From contig JAPJBO010000010.1 of assembly GCA_030068145.1 (NCBI GenBank), positions 310,001 to 374,000 on the forward strand: a stretch of 64,000 nt of DNA, in the 5' to 3' direction. Source of the stretch: Diplonema papillatum (lineage: Eukaryota; Euglenozoa; Diplonemea; Diplonemida; Diplonemidae). Of the stretch, positions 30,160 to 41,019 are shown piece after piece (positions within the stretch are counted from its first letter, which is position 1; every line of letters starts with the position of its first letter). The translations under genes and the position numbers were made by a program. A model generated the notes under the pieces. That model was not told the DNA's origin, searched no databases, and saw only the letters and a program-made list of their open reading frames with translations.

Positions 30160-30745
30160 CGACGACAGCTTGCGTCAGACCAGCCCATCCATGGGGCTGT
30201 GGGTTCCGAGGTTGGGTCTCCTTCGATTGACCTGCTTCGTCCACACACCGCTGCCATTGCTAGCGTTGGTTCTTGTCTCGGTCAATTGCATCCACCTCGA
30301 CCCCGCGATTTTAAGGCCACGGCGATGAATCGAGTTGATTCTTCTGGCGTATATCAGCAATGGAGTTACCTTGTTATCCAACTGACACCTTCCCCGCGTA
30401 GATTGCCACCGATTTAATGAGCCCTCTGCAGACCCACTGTTAATCCATTTACTCTGACTACCGTTTGGAAGTTGCATGGGTTCAGAAATGATAGGCTTTC
30501 TCTTTTTTGTGTTTTCCCTACGACAGCAAGTGTCACACTGGCCCACCCGAAGGCGGCTGATTCCTTGTTAGGCAGCTTTTCTCTGCCGGCGGAAGTTGCT
30601 TGGGGTTTGGAAGGGGGGTTTGGGGCAGATTCTTTTTTCTGTTCTTTTTTTTTTTTTCCGACGACAGCTTGTGTCAGACTTAGCCCACCCAGGGGTTGGT
30701 TTCTTCTTTGTAGCCTCTCCACCGTTCTGGAAGTTGCTTGGTCTC
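30160..30745 (+). repeat. Dispersed repeat family G, three units
   Basis: Three units begin ACGACAGC(T/A)TGTGTCAGAC and continue GCCCACCC (GCCCATCC in the first), at about 30163, 30522 and 30660. Two of them continue to GGCGGAAGTTGCTTGG or TTCTGGAAGTTGCTTGG. Related units are at 41020-41130, 60255-60420, 60880-60955 and 61575-61710. The function is unknown; they may be a SINE-like family. Confidence 0.65.
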
Positions 30746-30832
30746 CGTTTTCGTCTTGTGTGTGCGTGCGTGCGGAATTAAATGATAGGTAGCCCCGCGG
30801 AGTATGGCCAGTGTGTGTGTTAAGAACCTATT

Positions 30833-33800
30833 TTAACGTGGCCCCCCTCTTAGCGAGAGTGCGTCCACGCGCGGTTTCTTCTGGGTTACTGCTGATGCTC
30901 CCCCGGGCTGCTGATGGGGGCCTGGAGTTTCGTGCGGGCCGGAGTGGTGCTTGAGGCAGCATGGTCTTTCTTCCTCCGTCTCTCTGCACCGCTCTAGTCC
31001 ATGAGGTCGGCAGTGTTCGGCTTCTGGACGTGGGCACTGTCGGCTGCGTCGCGCGCACACAAGTTCCTTGACTTCTCGTCCGCCCGGGCCCTTCTTCTCC
31101 TGGGGTCTAACCGGGCTCCGTGGGGCTTCCCTTCGAGTTCCTTCCCTGCGGTATTCGTCGACGTTTTTCGGCCTCGCCCGTCTGGCTCCGGGTTGCGACC
31201 ATCCTTCGGGGTATGTTTCCTCCGGCTGAAAAGTAGCGGCCCATGCCAGGTGCTGCGGGAACAGCGGTGTCTCCTCTGCAGAAAAGTGATCGCTTTGTAC
31301 ATGCTCCCTGACACCCAGGATAACGTCCTCGGCCGCTCTCGTGATCTGCGCTCTGCACGATACTCCCCGCACAATGGTCCCTCCAAGCGACGTTAGTACT
31401 GTCGTCGGCGTGTCGAACCCGAAGTGCCATGGCCGCTTCGTCACCTTCGTGTATGAGCTTCCCAGCTCAATCAGGCTCAGTGCCTTCCCAAGGAGTGACT
31501 TCTGCAACTGTCGCAGCAGCAGCATCTGCTCCTGTCGGGGTGGCCGGCTCCGCTGCACTACGTCCATCGCCGCGTTGCTGAGCGCGTCCGCATCGCGGTT
31601 GCGCTCCCGCCGAACGTGTTCGACTGCCACTTGTAACCGCTGCTGGATGGCGCTTATGCGGGTACTTGCGCGGGTGAGCATCGGCCTTAGCTGCTCAGAG
31701 CAACTTGTTCGTCGTGTCACTTGGCCCACTGCGAGGGCGGAGTCGCCGCGGACCACGCAGCGCACTTCCCGCTCGACTCTTACTTGCTGAAGGAGCTCTA
31801 AGCTAGCCAGGAGTCCTTCATACTCCGCGACGTTGTTCGTGCGCACGTTTGGCAGGGGCAGTACAATCTCCGCTTCTTTCTTGCCGTTCCGGTACAATAC
31901 AGCCCCTGCTCCCGCTACTGCAAAAGCGGTGCCGTTTCCACGCGCACCTCCGTCGAAGTACACTGCGATTCCGTCTTCGGCTTCTTCGTCCGGCAGCGTG
32001 TCCCGTGCTGTTGTCGGCTTGTTCCTGGGGACTTCGGGTGGCGGGGCGTAGAACCGATTCTTTACCGGGGGCAGCTTGCATCCCGTTTCCAACTCAAAGG
32101 CTACCGCTAGCTCCATGTAGCTGATTCCCGTTTCCTGCCCCGGCGACGCCCACTTGAGCGCTTTCAGCCAGCCCGTGAAAGCTGTCCAGAGGCTCGGGCC
32201 ATGCTTCCATTTCGAGGTGGTTGCTGTGTGTGGGATGTCCGGTACGCTCAAGACCCGGGGGACCGTCGGTACCCATCCTCGCGGATACTCTACCGTCCGG
32301 TGGTGTCGCGTGGACCGATCCGCCAAACCATCCGCTTCCTGTCTGGCCACCAGTACCGCTACGAAGAACCTCTGCAGTCTCACCACTACACGGAGACGCT
32401 GGTGCTCGTCGATGGGCAGCGGGTATGCGTTTTGCGTTTGGGGGCACAGGGGGACTACTCCACAAAGACGTAGACACGGCGGCCAAGTTCCTTGGACGTT
32501 CTCCAGGTCAGCGTACTCCGACCTCGTTTGCGCCCACGCCGTGCACCTCCAGAAAAGGTGTTCAACTGTTTCTCGTTCCAGCGAGCCGCAATACTTGCAC
32601 GGGGCCTCGAGACCGGTTCGCCCTGTGGCCGGTGTTGCCCCCGCAATTACTGTTCTCAGCATTCCTGCTTGATAAGCGGTCAGTGGCGTTTCCTGCGTCT
32701 CAAGAAGGTGCCTTGTGGCCCGCGTGTCGATGCCGTGTTGGGCTCCGTCGAAGTCTGCCGGCCTTCTTGTCGCTAGCTTCTTCATCTCCTGCAGACGCAG
32801 CGCTTGGCGAACGTCATGCTGCAGAAGCTTTGTGTTGCCCATTGACGCTGCATCGTGGGTCACCGTCTCTCCGGCATCGTTCTCGTACGTGACCGTCGTT
32901 GGCGCCGTCCACCGCCAACCTATGTCCACCAGTGCGTCCTTGAAAAAGGCGAACGGCCCCCGCACCTGTGCGAGCGCAGCATCTCGCTGCCACGCCACTT
33001 GCGCCAGCCTCCGGACATGATCCCATTTTTGGCTCTGCTCCGCCCACGTCGTAATCCTTCGGTATTGGGGAACTACGATTGGATCTAGCCTGTGTCCGTG
33101 GTGAAGGATGTGCAGTACAGCTTCTTGGGCACGGCGGGGGCCGCCTGTCCATACCGCCGCAGTGAACAGCCTTCTCAAACGCGCAGCGTCTGTCCTTCCG
33201 ATGGTCGTCACAACTGCACCATAGTACCGCTTCGCCCCGGCTGCCATGCTGACTGCTAAATCTTTGGCCTGCGCGGGTAGCGGTAGGAGGGCGGCTCTTC
33301 TTAGGACCGCTTCTGCTTCTGCATTACGCTGTGTGATTCTGCTCGAGAGGGTGAGTCTTCTGTTTGGTGACTGGGGTTTTGTGGACAGCATCACCCCCAA
33401 TGCGTCGAACTCAACCCGTCTGGCGAGCGTCACCGGTGGCGCTGCCGGTTGCAACGCCCTATCAAGCTCGGTGTATTGCACTGGCTCCAATGCACCCTGT
33501 GCTGTGGTGAAGCAAAAGGACTTCTTCTGCGCGCACACTCGCATTCCCGTTAGCCCGGCGAACTCGCTTGAACGTTGTACCGCCTCCTTCAGGTTTGCGC
33601 AGTTCTTCAGCAATGCGTAGAGATCGTCCACGTAAGACAATGGAATCGCTGCGTCAAGCTCAGCGATGTGTCTCATCCAAACGCTGATCAGCACGTTTAT
33701 GAGCACCACGCTGATTGGACACCCTTGCATGATCCCATTCGTGGGTATGAAACCTTCCCCAATTGTGTTTCCAACACGGAAGTGACGCTGCATGTTGGCA

Positions 33801-36475
33801 TACGCGGCTCGCAAAGTTCGGAGGACAGTCGGATGGAACCCCAGCTCTTCGGCGAGTTTGAATGCTATTTCCGCAGGCACCGAGTCAAAGCACTTTTGGA
33901 AGTCCAGCGCTAGGCCGTATAGCGGCTGTCCCGTTATCTGTGCTTCCTCAATTAGTGCGGCAAGGTGCCAGATGAGGTCGTCAGTTCCGTGTTTCTTCCG
34001 GCACCCGTGGAGCCCACTGGGCGCTATGGCGTCCATCCACTCCAATGCATCCCGCGCCCTTATCGAGGCCCATATTCTGTATAATACCGGGGTTATCGTT
34101 ATTGGGCGCTGCGACAACGGGTCTCCGGTGCTCTCCGGTTTGGGAAGCAGATGGATGATTGCGTGCATCAGCGGTGCCGGCCATTCCCCGTCTCGCTCCA
34201 CGCAGTTCATTGCGTCCGCCATGAGTTCCAGGACCTGTGGCGGCAGCTGCTGCAGCTCGTAGACGCGCCACCCATGGAGCCCGGGTGACGACGTTTTCTT
34301 CATCTTCGCCAGTGCCGCCTTCAGGTCCGATGTCGTGATGAGATTGTGTTGCATCGCTTGCCGTGCAGGGAGGAATCGCGCGTAGTGGATTTTAAAGGTA
34401 TCCCAACTTGGTTCGGGGGTCCCAGCATATCTGCAAAAGATCCCTCCCCACGCGTCGTCGCCCCTTAGCATTTCGTCAATCTCGGTGCTGCAGGCCGTCA
34501 GCGTCCCGTCTTTCCTTCTGAGCAGGGCTAGCGGACCACTTCGGCTCCCCGCCAGAAACCGGTATACCTCGCCTCTTCCTGCTCCGTTCCATGCGCTTTG
34601 CATTTTCTCCTTCCAGGCGCGGCACCGCTGCTGCTTAAGGGAGTTAATGGCATCTCGCTGGGTCCCTTCCAGCTCGATGAGGGTTTCCATTAATTGCTCG
34701 AGCTCAAGTGGGCTCCCATTTATTTGGCGCAGGCGGGACCCCAGCGGTTGCGTCCCCGCCGTTTTAAATAGGGCCTCTCGCGCTCTTTGCTCTGCGAAGG
34801 TCCGGGTCCCTACCGACCCATGTTCGAGTCCCCGCCGCGCCTCTAAGATGGTGGTTCGGAGCAGGCCGATGACCTTATCGCGCTGCCTTGCTGACCAGTC
34901 GAGCGCCCCCCTCGTCGAACAAGCCTGCCGTGCCGATACTTGCTTCATCCTCTGTTGAAACCCGGCCGTTCTGCCTTTGCATCCCCGCAGCGCGTCAGGC
35001 TGCCTGAGCTCGAGCAGGTAGGATTCAGCGACTTCCGTCGCGTTCCGGTATGAGCCAGACACCCCATCCACCTCTTTCCTCTGCCGTAGCGCTACTTCAA
35101 GCACTTCCTTCTTCTTCGTCGATGACAGCAGCGGCAGGTTCCTCGGAAAAGGCGCCGGAATCCAGGTGATAGGGCTCGGCTGTGTAAACATTTCCAAACT
35201 GAGGGTGACGAACACCGGGCAGTGAGTCGGGATGTCGTATTGGTCTTTCTCAGCGGTCTTTACCGCGACTAGTGCCGGTGCCGCCACTCGGTTGACAAAG
35301 CACATGTCGATGCGCGATCCGCCCTCTCCAGCCCAGCAGGTAGCTGGGGCGACGTGTGACCGTGCTCGCGCCATGACTTCCGCTGCATCAATCCATCCAC
35401 CGAGTCCGCAGGCTGCCACGAGTGCTGGACTATCTGCAGTCTCGGTGTTGAAATCCCCCAAAATGACAACGGGAACTTGGCCCAGCCCCGCTGCCATCTC
35501 GAACACGTCGGATATGAGTTTTTCCCGCTGCCTCGTCGCCTCGGAATCTCTCCCCACGTGCGCATATACCGAAATTACGTGCAGTGTTGAACGCGCATTT
35601 CCCGTCGCTACCACCGCATGCGCGACTCGAGTGCTGCCGAAGAGATTCCTCTCTAGCTCATTCGAGGGTTGGGCTACCGTCGCTACCATGTTGCTTTTCG
35701 TGGTGACTGCTGTCCCTCCCGGCACGCGCTGTCCAATTCCGCTCGTTCCTACGACAACCGGCACGTCCTCCCCCCAGTGGCACTTTACGCCATACGCCCC
35801 GAGGTAGAACTCGCTGGTTCTTTTCACTTCCGGCCCTGCCCGGGTTTCCTGTAACGCGATGATGTCCGCCGGCAGCGTTGCCACGCTGTGACATCTCGAG
35901 TTCAGCGAACCGAGGTTAGTCGTCGCAAGGGTTACCATCCCTCGGGATTTGTGGCTCTCCCGTGGGACTCGCGCGACTGTTGTTGCTTCGAGCTGCTGCA
36001 ACGGAATAGTCGACGTGCCCCCTTCCTCCGTCGCAATCCTCTGCAATACCCTGTGCGGCAGAGCCAGCGCATCGTAATGCTCCGGCCGATACGTCAGGAC
36101 GACGACACGGGTTGCCCTTGCCGCCCTTCCTTCGCACCTGAGCTGAGTCAAGTTCCGCGTCGACAGGACCCACACGCTTGCTTTTAACACCTCTGCAGCC
36201 GCTTGGAGGGTGTAGTGATCCCCATAGACCCCGTCAGCTGCGACCTCGAAGAGGTAGTCAGCAAAGGATTTTGGGGTTTCGGGAACAAAAGGCGTAGGCG
36301 GGTTAGTCCGGAGTTGTCGTGTGACTTTCTGTCGCAAGGCGGCAGCCGTAAGGTTCAGCCTGCCGCCGCGGATCAGTGCCTGATACTCTGCAGCCGCTTC
36401 TCGTACTTGGCCTCCCAGGCGGCTCGGGCTTCGGCTTGCGCTACCTCCCGATGTCGCTGCTGCTGGTGCGCCCAT
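30833..36475 (-). CDS. LINE ORF2: OTU-like, APE endonuclease, RT, RNase H
   Basis: This protein has about 1880 residues from ATG 36475, overlapping the end of ORF1 by about 100 bases. Numbers count from a GTG three codons earlier. Residues 50-140 resemble the C-terminal two thirds of an OTU cysteine protease (YGDHYTLQAAAEVL, then YRPEHYDAL with a His at the catalytic position), but no Cys box precedes it. The APE endonuclease spans about 183-432 (LQETR Glu213, GDFN Asp344, RIDM Asp393, THCPV His421). The RT has LALDFQKCFD (Asp861), GIMQGCP near 917 and YVDD at 951. A zinc knuckle has Cys1296, Cys1299, His1309 and Cys1314. RNase H (YFDGGARGNG, Asp1511; NVAEYEGL) resembles the archaeal-like type known in some LINEs. 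A Pro/Arg-rich tail of about 240 residues is unexplained. Role: nicking target DNA and reverse transcribing the element RNA. Confidence 0.92.
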   Translation of the reverse strand: MGAPAAATSGGSASRSPSRLGGQVREAAAEYQALIRGGRLNLTAAALRQKVTRQLRTNPPTPFVPETPKSFADYLFEVAADGVYGDHYTLQAAAEVLKASVWVLSTRNLTQLRCEGRAARATRVVVLTYRPEHYDALALPHRVLQRIATEEGGTSTIPLQQLEATTVARVPRESHKSRGMVTLATTNLGSLNSRCHSVATLPADIIALQETRAGPEVKRTSEFYLGAYGVKCHWGEDVPVVVGTSGIGQRVPGGTAVTTKSNMVATVAQPSNELERNLFGSTRVAHAVVATGNARSTLHVISVYAHVGRDSEATRQREKLISDVFEMAAGLGQVPVVILGDFNTETADSPALVAACGLGGWIDAAEVMARARSHVAPATCWAGEGGSRIDMCFVNRVAAPALVAVKTAEKDQYDIPTHCPVFVTLSLEMFTQPSPITWIPAPFPRNLPLLSSTKKKEVLEVALRQRKEVDGVSGSYRNATEVAESYLLELRQPDALRGCKGRTAGFQQRMKQVSARQACSTRGALDWSARQRDKVIGLLRTTILEARRGLEHGSVGTRTFAEQRAREALFKTAGTQPLGSRLRQINGSPLELEQLMETLIELEGTQRDAINSLKQQRCRAWKEKMQSAWNGAGRGEVYRFLAGSRSGPLALLRRKDGTLTACSTEIDEMLRGDDAWGGIFCRYAGTPEPSWDTFKIHYARFLPARQAMQHNLITTSDLKAALAKMKKTSSPGLHGWRVYELQQLPPQVLELMADAMNCVERDGEWPAPLMHAIIHLLPKPESTGDPLSQRPITITPVLYRIWASIRARDALEWMDAIAPSGLHGCRKKHGTDDLIWHLAALIEEAQITGQPLYGLALDFQKCFDSVPAEIAFKLAEELGFHPTVLRTLRAAYANMQRHFRVGNTIGEGFIPTNGIMQGCPISVVLINVLISVWMRHIAELDAAIPLSYVDDLYALLKNCANLKEAVQRSSEFAGLTGMRVCAQKKSFCFTTAQGALEPVQYTELDRALQPAAPPVTLARRVEFDALGVMLSTKPQSPNRRLTLSSRITQRNAEAEAVLRRAALLPLPAQAKDLAVSMAAGAKRYYGAVVTTIGRTDAARLRRLFTAAVWTGGPRRAQEAVLHILHHGHRLDPIVVPQYRRITTWAEQSQKWDHVRRLAQVAWQRDAALAQVRGPFAFFKDALVDIGWRWTAPTTVTYENDAGETVTHDAASMGNTKLLQHDVRQALRLQEMKKLATRRPADFDGAQHGIDTRATRHLLETQETPLTAYQAGMLRTVIAGATPATGRTGLEAPCKYCGSLERETVEHLFWRCTAWAQTRSEYADLENVQGTWPPCLRLCGVVPLCPQTQNAYPLPIDEHQRLRVVVRLQRFFVAVLVARQEADGLADRSTRHHRTVEYPRGWVPTVPRVLSVPDIPHTATTSKWKHGPSLWTAFTGWLKALKWASPGQETGISYMELAVAFELETGCKLPPVKNRFYAPPPEVPRNKPTTARDTLPDEEAEDGIAVYFDGGARGNGTAFAVAGAGAVLYRNGKKEAEIVLPLPNVRTNNVAEYEGLLASLELLQQVRVEREVRCVVRGDSALAVGQVTRRTSCSEQLRPMLTRASTRISAIQQRLQVAVEHVRRERNRDADALSNAAMDVVQRSRPPRQEQMLLLRQLQKSLLGKALSLIELGSSYTKVTKRPWHFGFDTPTTVLTSLGGTIVRGVSCRAQITRAAEDVILGVREHVQSDHFSAEETPLFPQHLAWAATFQPEETYPEGWSQPGARRARPKNVDEYRREGTRREAPRSPVRPQEKKGPGGREVKELVCARRSRQCPRPEAEHCRPHGLERCRETEEERPCCLKHHSGPHETPGPHQQPGGASAVTQKKPRVDALSLRGGPR

Positions 36476-37125
36476 GCCTGCCACGCCTGGGCAGTCTCGT
36501 CACCAGGGCGGGCCGCACCCTCGTCGTCCTGCATGGTCGCGTCGCCAGCCCCTTCGGCCTTCGGCTGCAACTCGCTCAGCAGAGCCCGTAGGCGTGCGGT
36601 CTGCTTCTTCCGGCCCTCTGTGTGCGCCTTCAGAGCCGCGCGCCACTCCCTCTCCGCTTCTTTCTTCCCGAATTCCGCCACGAACTCCGCCTTTGAGTAC
36701 GTGCGGCCTTTTGGGGCGCTGTTGTCAGGGAGGCGCTGAGGCGGGTGTGCCGTGGTTAGGCGCTCGATCTGCTGCTCGAGGCTGCGCACCCTCTCTTGCC
36801 TCTGCTCTTCGCGTTGCCGCTTCTCCTGCTCCTCGAGGTCGACGATGTCGGCTTCTTCGTCGCCGACGCGCACCCTCTGCGCTGGTGGTGGTGTCGAGGC
36901 TTCGATTAGCGCCGCGCCGCGCCGCATCCTGACCCGTGCCCCCGTCCACCCAATCTGTTCGATGACAGATTCGTAGGCACCTACCTTGCCCTTCAACCCG
37001 CTCAATTGCAGTGAGAACTGCTTGAACGTTGGCAGATGCACCACACGCACCGACGCGGACGTTTCGCTTCCCGAGCCAGCTGCTCCGGGACCCAGGGGGA
37101 CCGCGTGGAGGTTGTCCGCGTTCAT
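36373..37125 (-). CDS. LINE ORF1, coiled-coil protein
   Basis: This 250-residue protein starts at ATG 37125, the first Met after the (CA)n tract; the same frame reads through the microsatellite further upstream but that is not coding. Residues 30-75 form a mixed domain (FSLQLSGLKGKVGAYE). Residues 95-135 are a Glu/Gln/Arg-rich coiled coil (DLEEQEKRQREEQ). The rest is basic and Ala/Gln-rich. No zinc knuckle or RRM signature was seen. By position it is the ORF1 RNA-binding or multimerising protein of a LINE. The TGA stop lies about 100 bases inside ORF2. Confidence 0.75.
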   Translation of the reverse strand: MNADNLHAVPLGPGAAGSGSETSASVRVVHLPTFKQFSLQLSGLKGKVGAYESVIEQIGWTGARVRMRRGAALIEASTPPPAQRVRVGDEEADIVDLEEQEKRQREEQRQERVRSLEQQIERLTTAHPPQRLPDNSAPKGRTYSKAEFVAEFGKKEAEREWRAALKAHTEGRKKQTARLRALLSELQPKAEGAGDATMQDDEGAARPGDETAQAWQAWAHQQQRHREVAQAEARAAWEAKYEKRLQSIRH

Positions 37126-37162
37126 CTTAGTCAATAGAGTGTGTGCTATGTGGTTTTTCCCC

Positions 37163-37478
<316 letters not shown>

Positions 37479-38034
37479 CCCAAAGGACGTTCATCGTTTT
37501 TAGCATTATTATAGACTGTTTCATTACTTTCTTTCGTTTATTATGGCTTCAGGCAGGTCGTTTCAAACCCCCTTGGGCTTCCGATTTTGGAGCGTAGTTC
37601 GTTGTGTTGCCGTCGTCGTTGCTTTTTTTTTTTTTTAGAGTTAAAAGTCGCTTGAGAATTTTTTTTACACTACTTTTCAGTCCCAACTTCAAGTTACACA
37701 CACGCATTGAACGCCGCCTTACCGGCACGGATGTCGGCAGGCAGGTCTCGTGGGACCCTGTTCCAAATGTTGGCTCAGTCATTTAGACTTGTTCTGCGTG
37801 TGCGTGCCGGGTATCGTATTCCCAGTTTTTAGTACTAACAATCTTGTGGGTTGCCCTTCAATGTATTGTGCAGGCTAAAAAGACGTAGACAGCGTGGTTT
37901 GGTAGTTGATCAGAATTCCTTACCTGAATACACACAGGGTAAATACAAGTGGGAAAACGATCAACCGGCACGCACAAACAAAACGAAGCGCCTGTCTTTT
38001 TTAAGCTGTTTCTTTTCCGGGCAAGGAAGTCTGA
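37479..38034. other. Repeat-derived sequence, no gene recognised
   Basis: A TTTTTAGAGTTAAAAGTCGC motif of family E occurs near 37630. The segment 37825-37978 is the inverted partner of 26638-26797 (AACAATCTTGTGGGTTGCCC, GAAAACGATCAACCGGCACG). Confidence 0.55.
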
Positions 38035-38145
38035 TTGACCTTGAGAAGCCTTCACGTGGGCCAACTTTTCTGAAGGGACTGACCTTTAGAAGCCTTGACG
38101 TGGGCCAACTTTTCTGAAGGAACTGACCTTTAGAAGCCTTGATGT
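38035..38145 (+). repeat. 44-bp tandem repeat, about 2.4 units
   Basis: GAAGCCTTGACGTGGGCCAA followed by CTTTTCTGAAGGAACTGACC and TTTA repeats with a 44-base period at 38045, 38089 and 38133 (partial). Confidence 0.85.
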
Positions 38146-38559
38146 GGAGACCCCTCAAAAACACGGTTATTCTCGTTTTTTTGTGAATTATTTCATACCT
38201 GGTACTTTCTTCAGGGATATTTGTGGATTAGAGGGTCGGTATGTTAAAGTCTCCGGTTGAGTGGAGTGAAAGTTTTTCTTCCATGCTTCAAAGGAAAATG
38301 GACAAACAGGGTTCGTGAGACATGAACTTCAATTCAGCTTCCGTTTGCGCCAAGAAAAAAAAGAAGAGAGAAAAAGTCTTCGACTTTGCACTGCAGCATC
38401 TCGTTCTCGCTTATTTTTCCCCCCCTTTTCCGTCAAATGTCTTTCGTTCGCCGAGGTAATGAACAGCGTCGGGGTATTTAGCACAGTAAAAACGAAAATG
38501 GTCGATCCGGGCAAACAGTTCTCAGCGAGTTCTGCAGACTTCCGATCAAACATTGTACT
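38146..38559. other. No gene recognised
   Basis: AAAGTCTCCGGTTGAGTGGA near 38247 is a family E fragment. Short open frames show no motif. Confidence 0.5.
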
Positions 38560-38755
38560 TGAGCCAGTCCACCGATATTTCCTGGAACTGCATCGAATTG
38601 TCTGCTGCTGTCGATCACAGTCAGGCTATCCTAGCGAGTAATGCAGGCCATCGCTACAGATATTTTGCATTCTAACCTCAGCTATCATATCTAACCTCAA
38701 CTATCATAGGCTATCACGCTACCAGGAGTTCACCAGCAGCGGGTGGACGGGCTCA
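38560..38755. mobile_element. MITE-like family B, copy
   Basis: This 196-bp element has TGAGCCAGTCCACCGATATT at the left and GGGTGGACGGGCTCA at the right. The interior (CTGGAACTGCATCGAATTG, TCGCTACAGATATTTTGCA, CTATCACGCTACC) is shared with other copies. It also holds two short direct repeats of TCTAACCTCA. Confidence 0.75.
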
Positions 38756-39609
38756 GTGTACTGTTCAATATTGTGAATGCAGGTGCCACAAGGACAGTGC
38801 ACCGATCGAGGCTAGGTGTCTTTATGGGGACTTTCGCGTGTGCATCGGTTGGTACTTCTGAATAGTGTTTTACCGGGTCCCGGCCTGGATCCTGTATGGT
38901 ACGTAACCCACTGCATCGAACTGGCGCTGTGGTCCTTCTCGCCCCCACCAGTCTCTCGAGGAACAGCAAGATACGCGCGGTGAAGCGACCAAGCGAAGGT
39001 GATGCGCAATGACTGCAAGGAATAGTGCGTTGCTCAGGGTAGTCGAAGGCCTGACAATCACACGAATGCAACAAATTGAGGCAGCAGTCAGCTAGATCTG
39101 GCAGGTGAGTTGCGCCACCTCCCATGCGAGCAACCGCGAGCAGAGTGCGTAGCCACCGCCTGCCTGATTATGCAGGCGTGCACGGGCATCGGGTACGCCC
39201 GGTGACTCGGGAGATGTGCTCCCTCGCGAACAGGTATGGCCCCCCCACCCCCCCCCCCTCCCATCCTTCTCCGAGGGAGGCGGGTGCCTTGTGTGTCCGT
39301 GGAACAACCGCCAGCAGCATTGCTTTGGGCTGCAAATCAACAGGGTGCACTCGTCCAGCGTGAAAACGCAAAACAGAGATCCTGAAACTATGCGCCACCG
39401 CAGAGACATCAGTCCCGCGGCGACAGATATTTGCTACTCATTATGCAACTACGAGCTGAACAAAGAGGATTCTCCTCCTTGCCTCTCCGCTTTTTACGGT
39501 AGAAGCGGAGGTTCGAAACGATTGCGCCTGTCGCGCTTTAGGGTAGGCTAATGTTGGAGAATGGGAGGGATTTGAAAGTCGTGCTCAAAAAGGGGGGGCT
39601 TGTCAAGAC
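38756..39609. other. No gene recognised
   Basis: Overlapping frames on both strands and no motif. AGGCCTGACAATCACACGAA near 39047 is partly shared, inverted, with 43690-43710 (CCTTCGACTACCCTGAGCAA). Confidence 0.45.
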
Positions 39610-39728
39610 ACAGCACTCTAAGTAATGGTCAAAATAGTGGATTTCTGATTAGTGGAGCATTTAATTAATTTTTTGCGATTTTGGGGGGATCCGCGCTCAT
39701 TAGAAATCCACTAATTAGAGTGCAGTGT
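39610..39728. mobile_element. MITE-like foldback element of about 120 bp
   Basis: CAGCACTCTAA and TAGTGGATTTCTGATTAGTG on the left are mirrored by CATTAGAAATCCACTAATTAG and AGTGCAGTG on the right. The centre is an AT-rich segment plus a G-run. It is a non-coding inverted-repeat element. Confidence 0.65.
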
Positions 39729-40232
39729 GTACCGTCCACCGGCGGTATGACCGTACGGCATACCTGAGAATGCAAGAGGTTTGCCTGTTGCACTTTCAGG
39801 GCCCTTTCGACTTATCACTTGGCCTCTTGCAGGCACACTCGAAACATTCCTTTTTTGGCCTTTTTTGTTGTCGAAGTTGCTGTGGGTACCTTTGTTGATT
39901 CCTTCATAACGATTTGCTTTTTTTTTTCACTCACTGGCAGGAGGTTTTCCATGATCAGGTACCTTTCTCGGCTCGGGAGGAAAGTGCTTGGGTTGATGTT
40001 TGGGCCGGCCCGCCACTGCCTCGCGAGGGCGGGAAGCAGCTCCCGCGAAAGGGAGCGTCGACGAAGGATTGCCCTCTCAAAGAAGCATCCCCCCGCCTTG
40101 ACGTTTCGCTTCTGGAATTAACAGAGCGTTGCCGCAGCCGCATACAGCGTCTCCTGCGGCTGCTGCTACACCGCAAGCGTACTGCTGAGGGAGGAAGCAC
40201 CGTACCTGCTGCAAACCTCGATAGACAGGGAA
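39729..40232. other. No gene recognised
   Basis: I see no supported gene or repeat in this stretch. Confidence 0.45.
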
Positions 40233-40824
40233 TAAGCCGGTCCACCCCCGCCTGATAGTCCACGGTATACCGTGATGAGCATAGTGTGGTACTCATTTGC
40301 GTGCAAATGACTCCCCACTAACGCAACAAGAAGTAACGAAGCTTATCCGAGTGTCCGATGAAATTGTCAATACCACCCAACGACTGCGACGCGCGTGCGA
40401 AATGTCGGACGCTAACGTCTGTCAAGAGCATGCGTGACTCAGCCGTGTTTTAAAGGTGAGATGAGAGGCATCGGCTCACTCTGTCAAAGGACCATACCAC
40501 TAACGCAACAAGAAGACGGTATACGGTGATAGTTTGAGGTTGAGAATACAGAATATCTGTGGCGATGGGCCCTGCATATAGTCCCCGGTGACTATCTTTT
40601 TGATCGACGCCGTTTCGTGCTCCAGGCGCCCGCCACGCATTCGAATCATCGTTTTCGCACGGTCGCTTTTGCGGGTTTTCCCTTTCTCGCCGGTGATAGT
40701 GTGAAGTTAGAATGTAGAGTATCTGCAGCGATGATCTGCAATGCCATCACAATGTACCGTGGTACCGTGATAGACAGCGGCAGGAAATCCGGTGCAGTTC
40801 CGGGGGATATGGGTGGACCGGCTT
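40233..40824. mobile_element. MITE-like family B, interrupted copy
   Basis: The left end TAAGCCGGTCCACCCCCGCC and right end GGGTGGACCGGCTT bound a segment with typical interior pieces (GGTATACCGTGAT, GTGATAGTTTGAG, ATACAGAATATCTGTGGCGA). It is expanded to about 590 bp by other sequence, including the hairpin repeat at 40278-40332. Confidence 0.6.
40278..40332. repeat. Short hairpin repeat, copy 1
   Basis: GTGTGGTACTCATTTGC, one base, TGCAAATGACTCCCCACTAA and CGCAACAAGA form an imperfect hairpin around CATTTGC-GTGCAAATG. The same unit lies at 43620-43674, and its right part again near 40498. Confidence 0.75.
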
Positions 40825-41019
40825 CGCGATGCACCGAATAACGTGATCGAAACGTGATTCATTTGCACATTTGCTTGCAATCTCGATAGATCAGGGGTGG
40901 GCAATGTGGAATGGCTCGTTACCCCACCCACCAGAACGCAGAAATTGTGGTGCCCGCGTTGTGCTTGCGCCCTCCTCAGCTCCTGTTTTCGTTTCTTTTC
41001 AGATTATTTTCTTTTCTTC

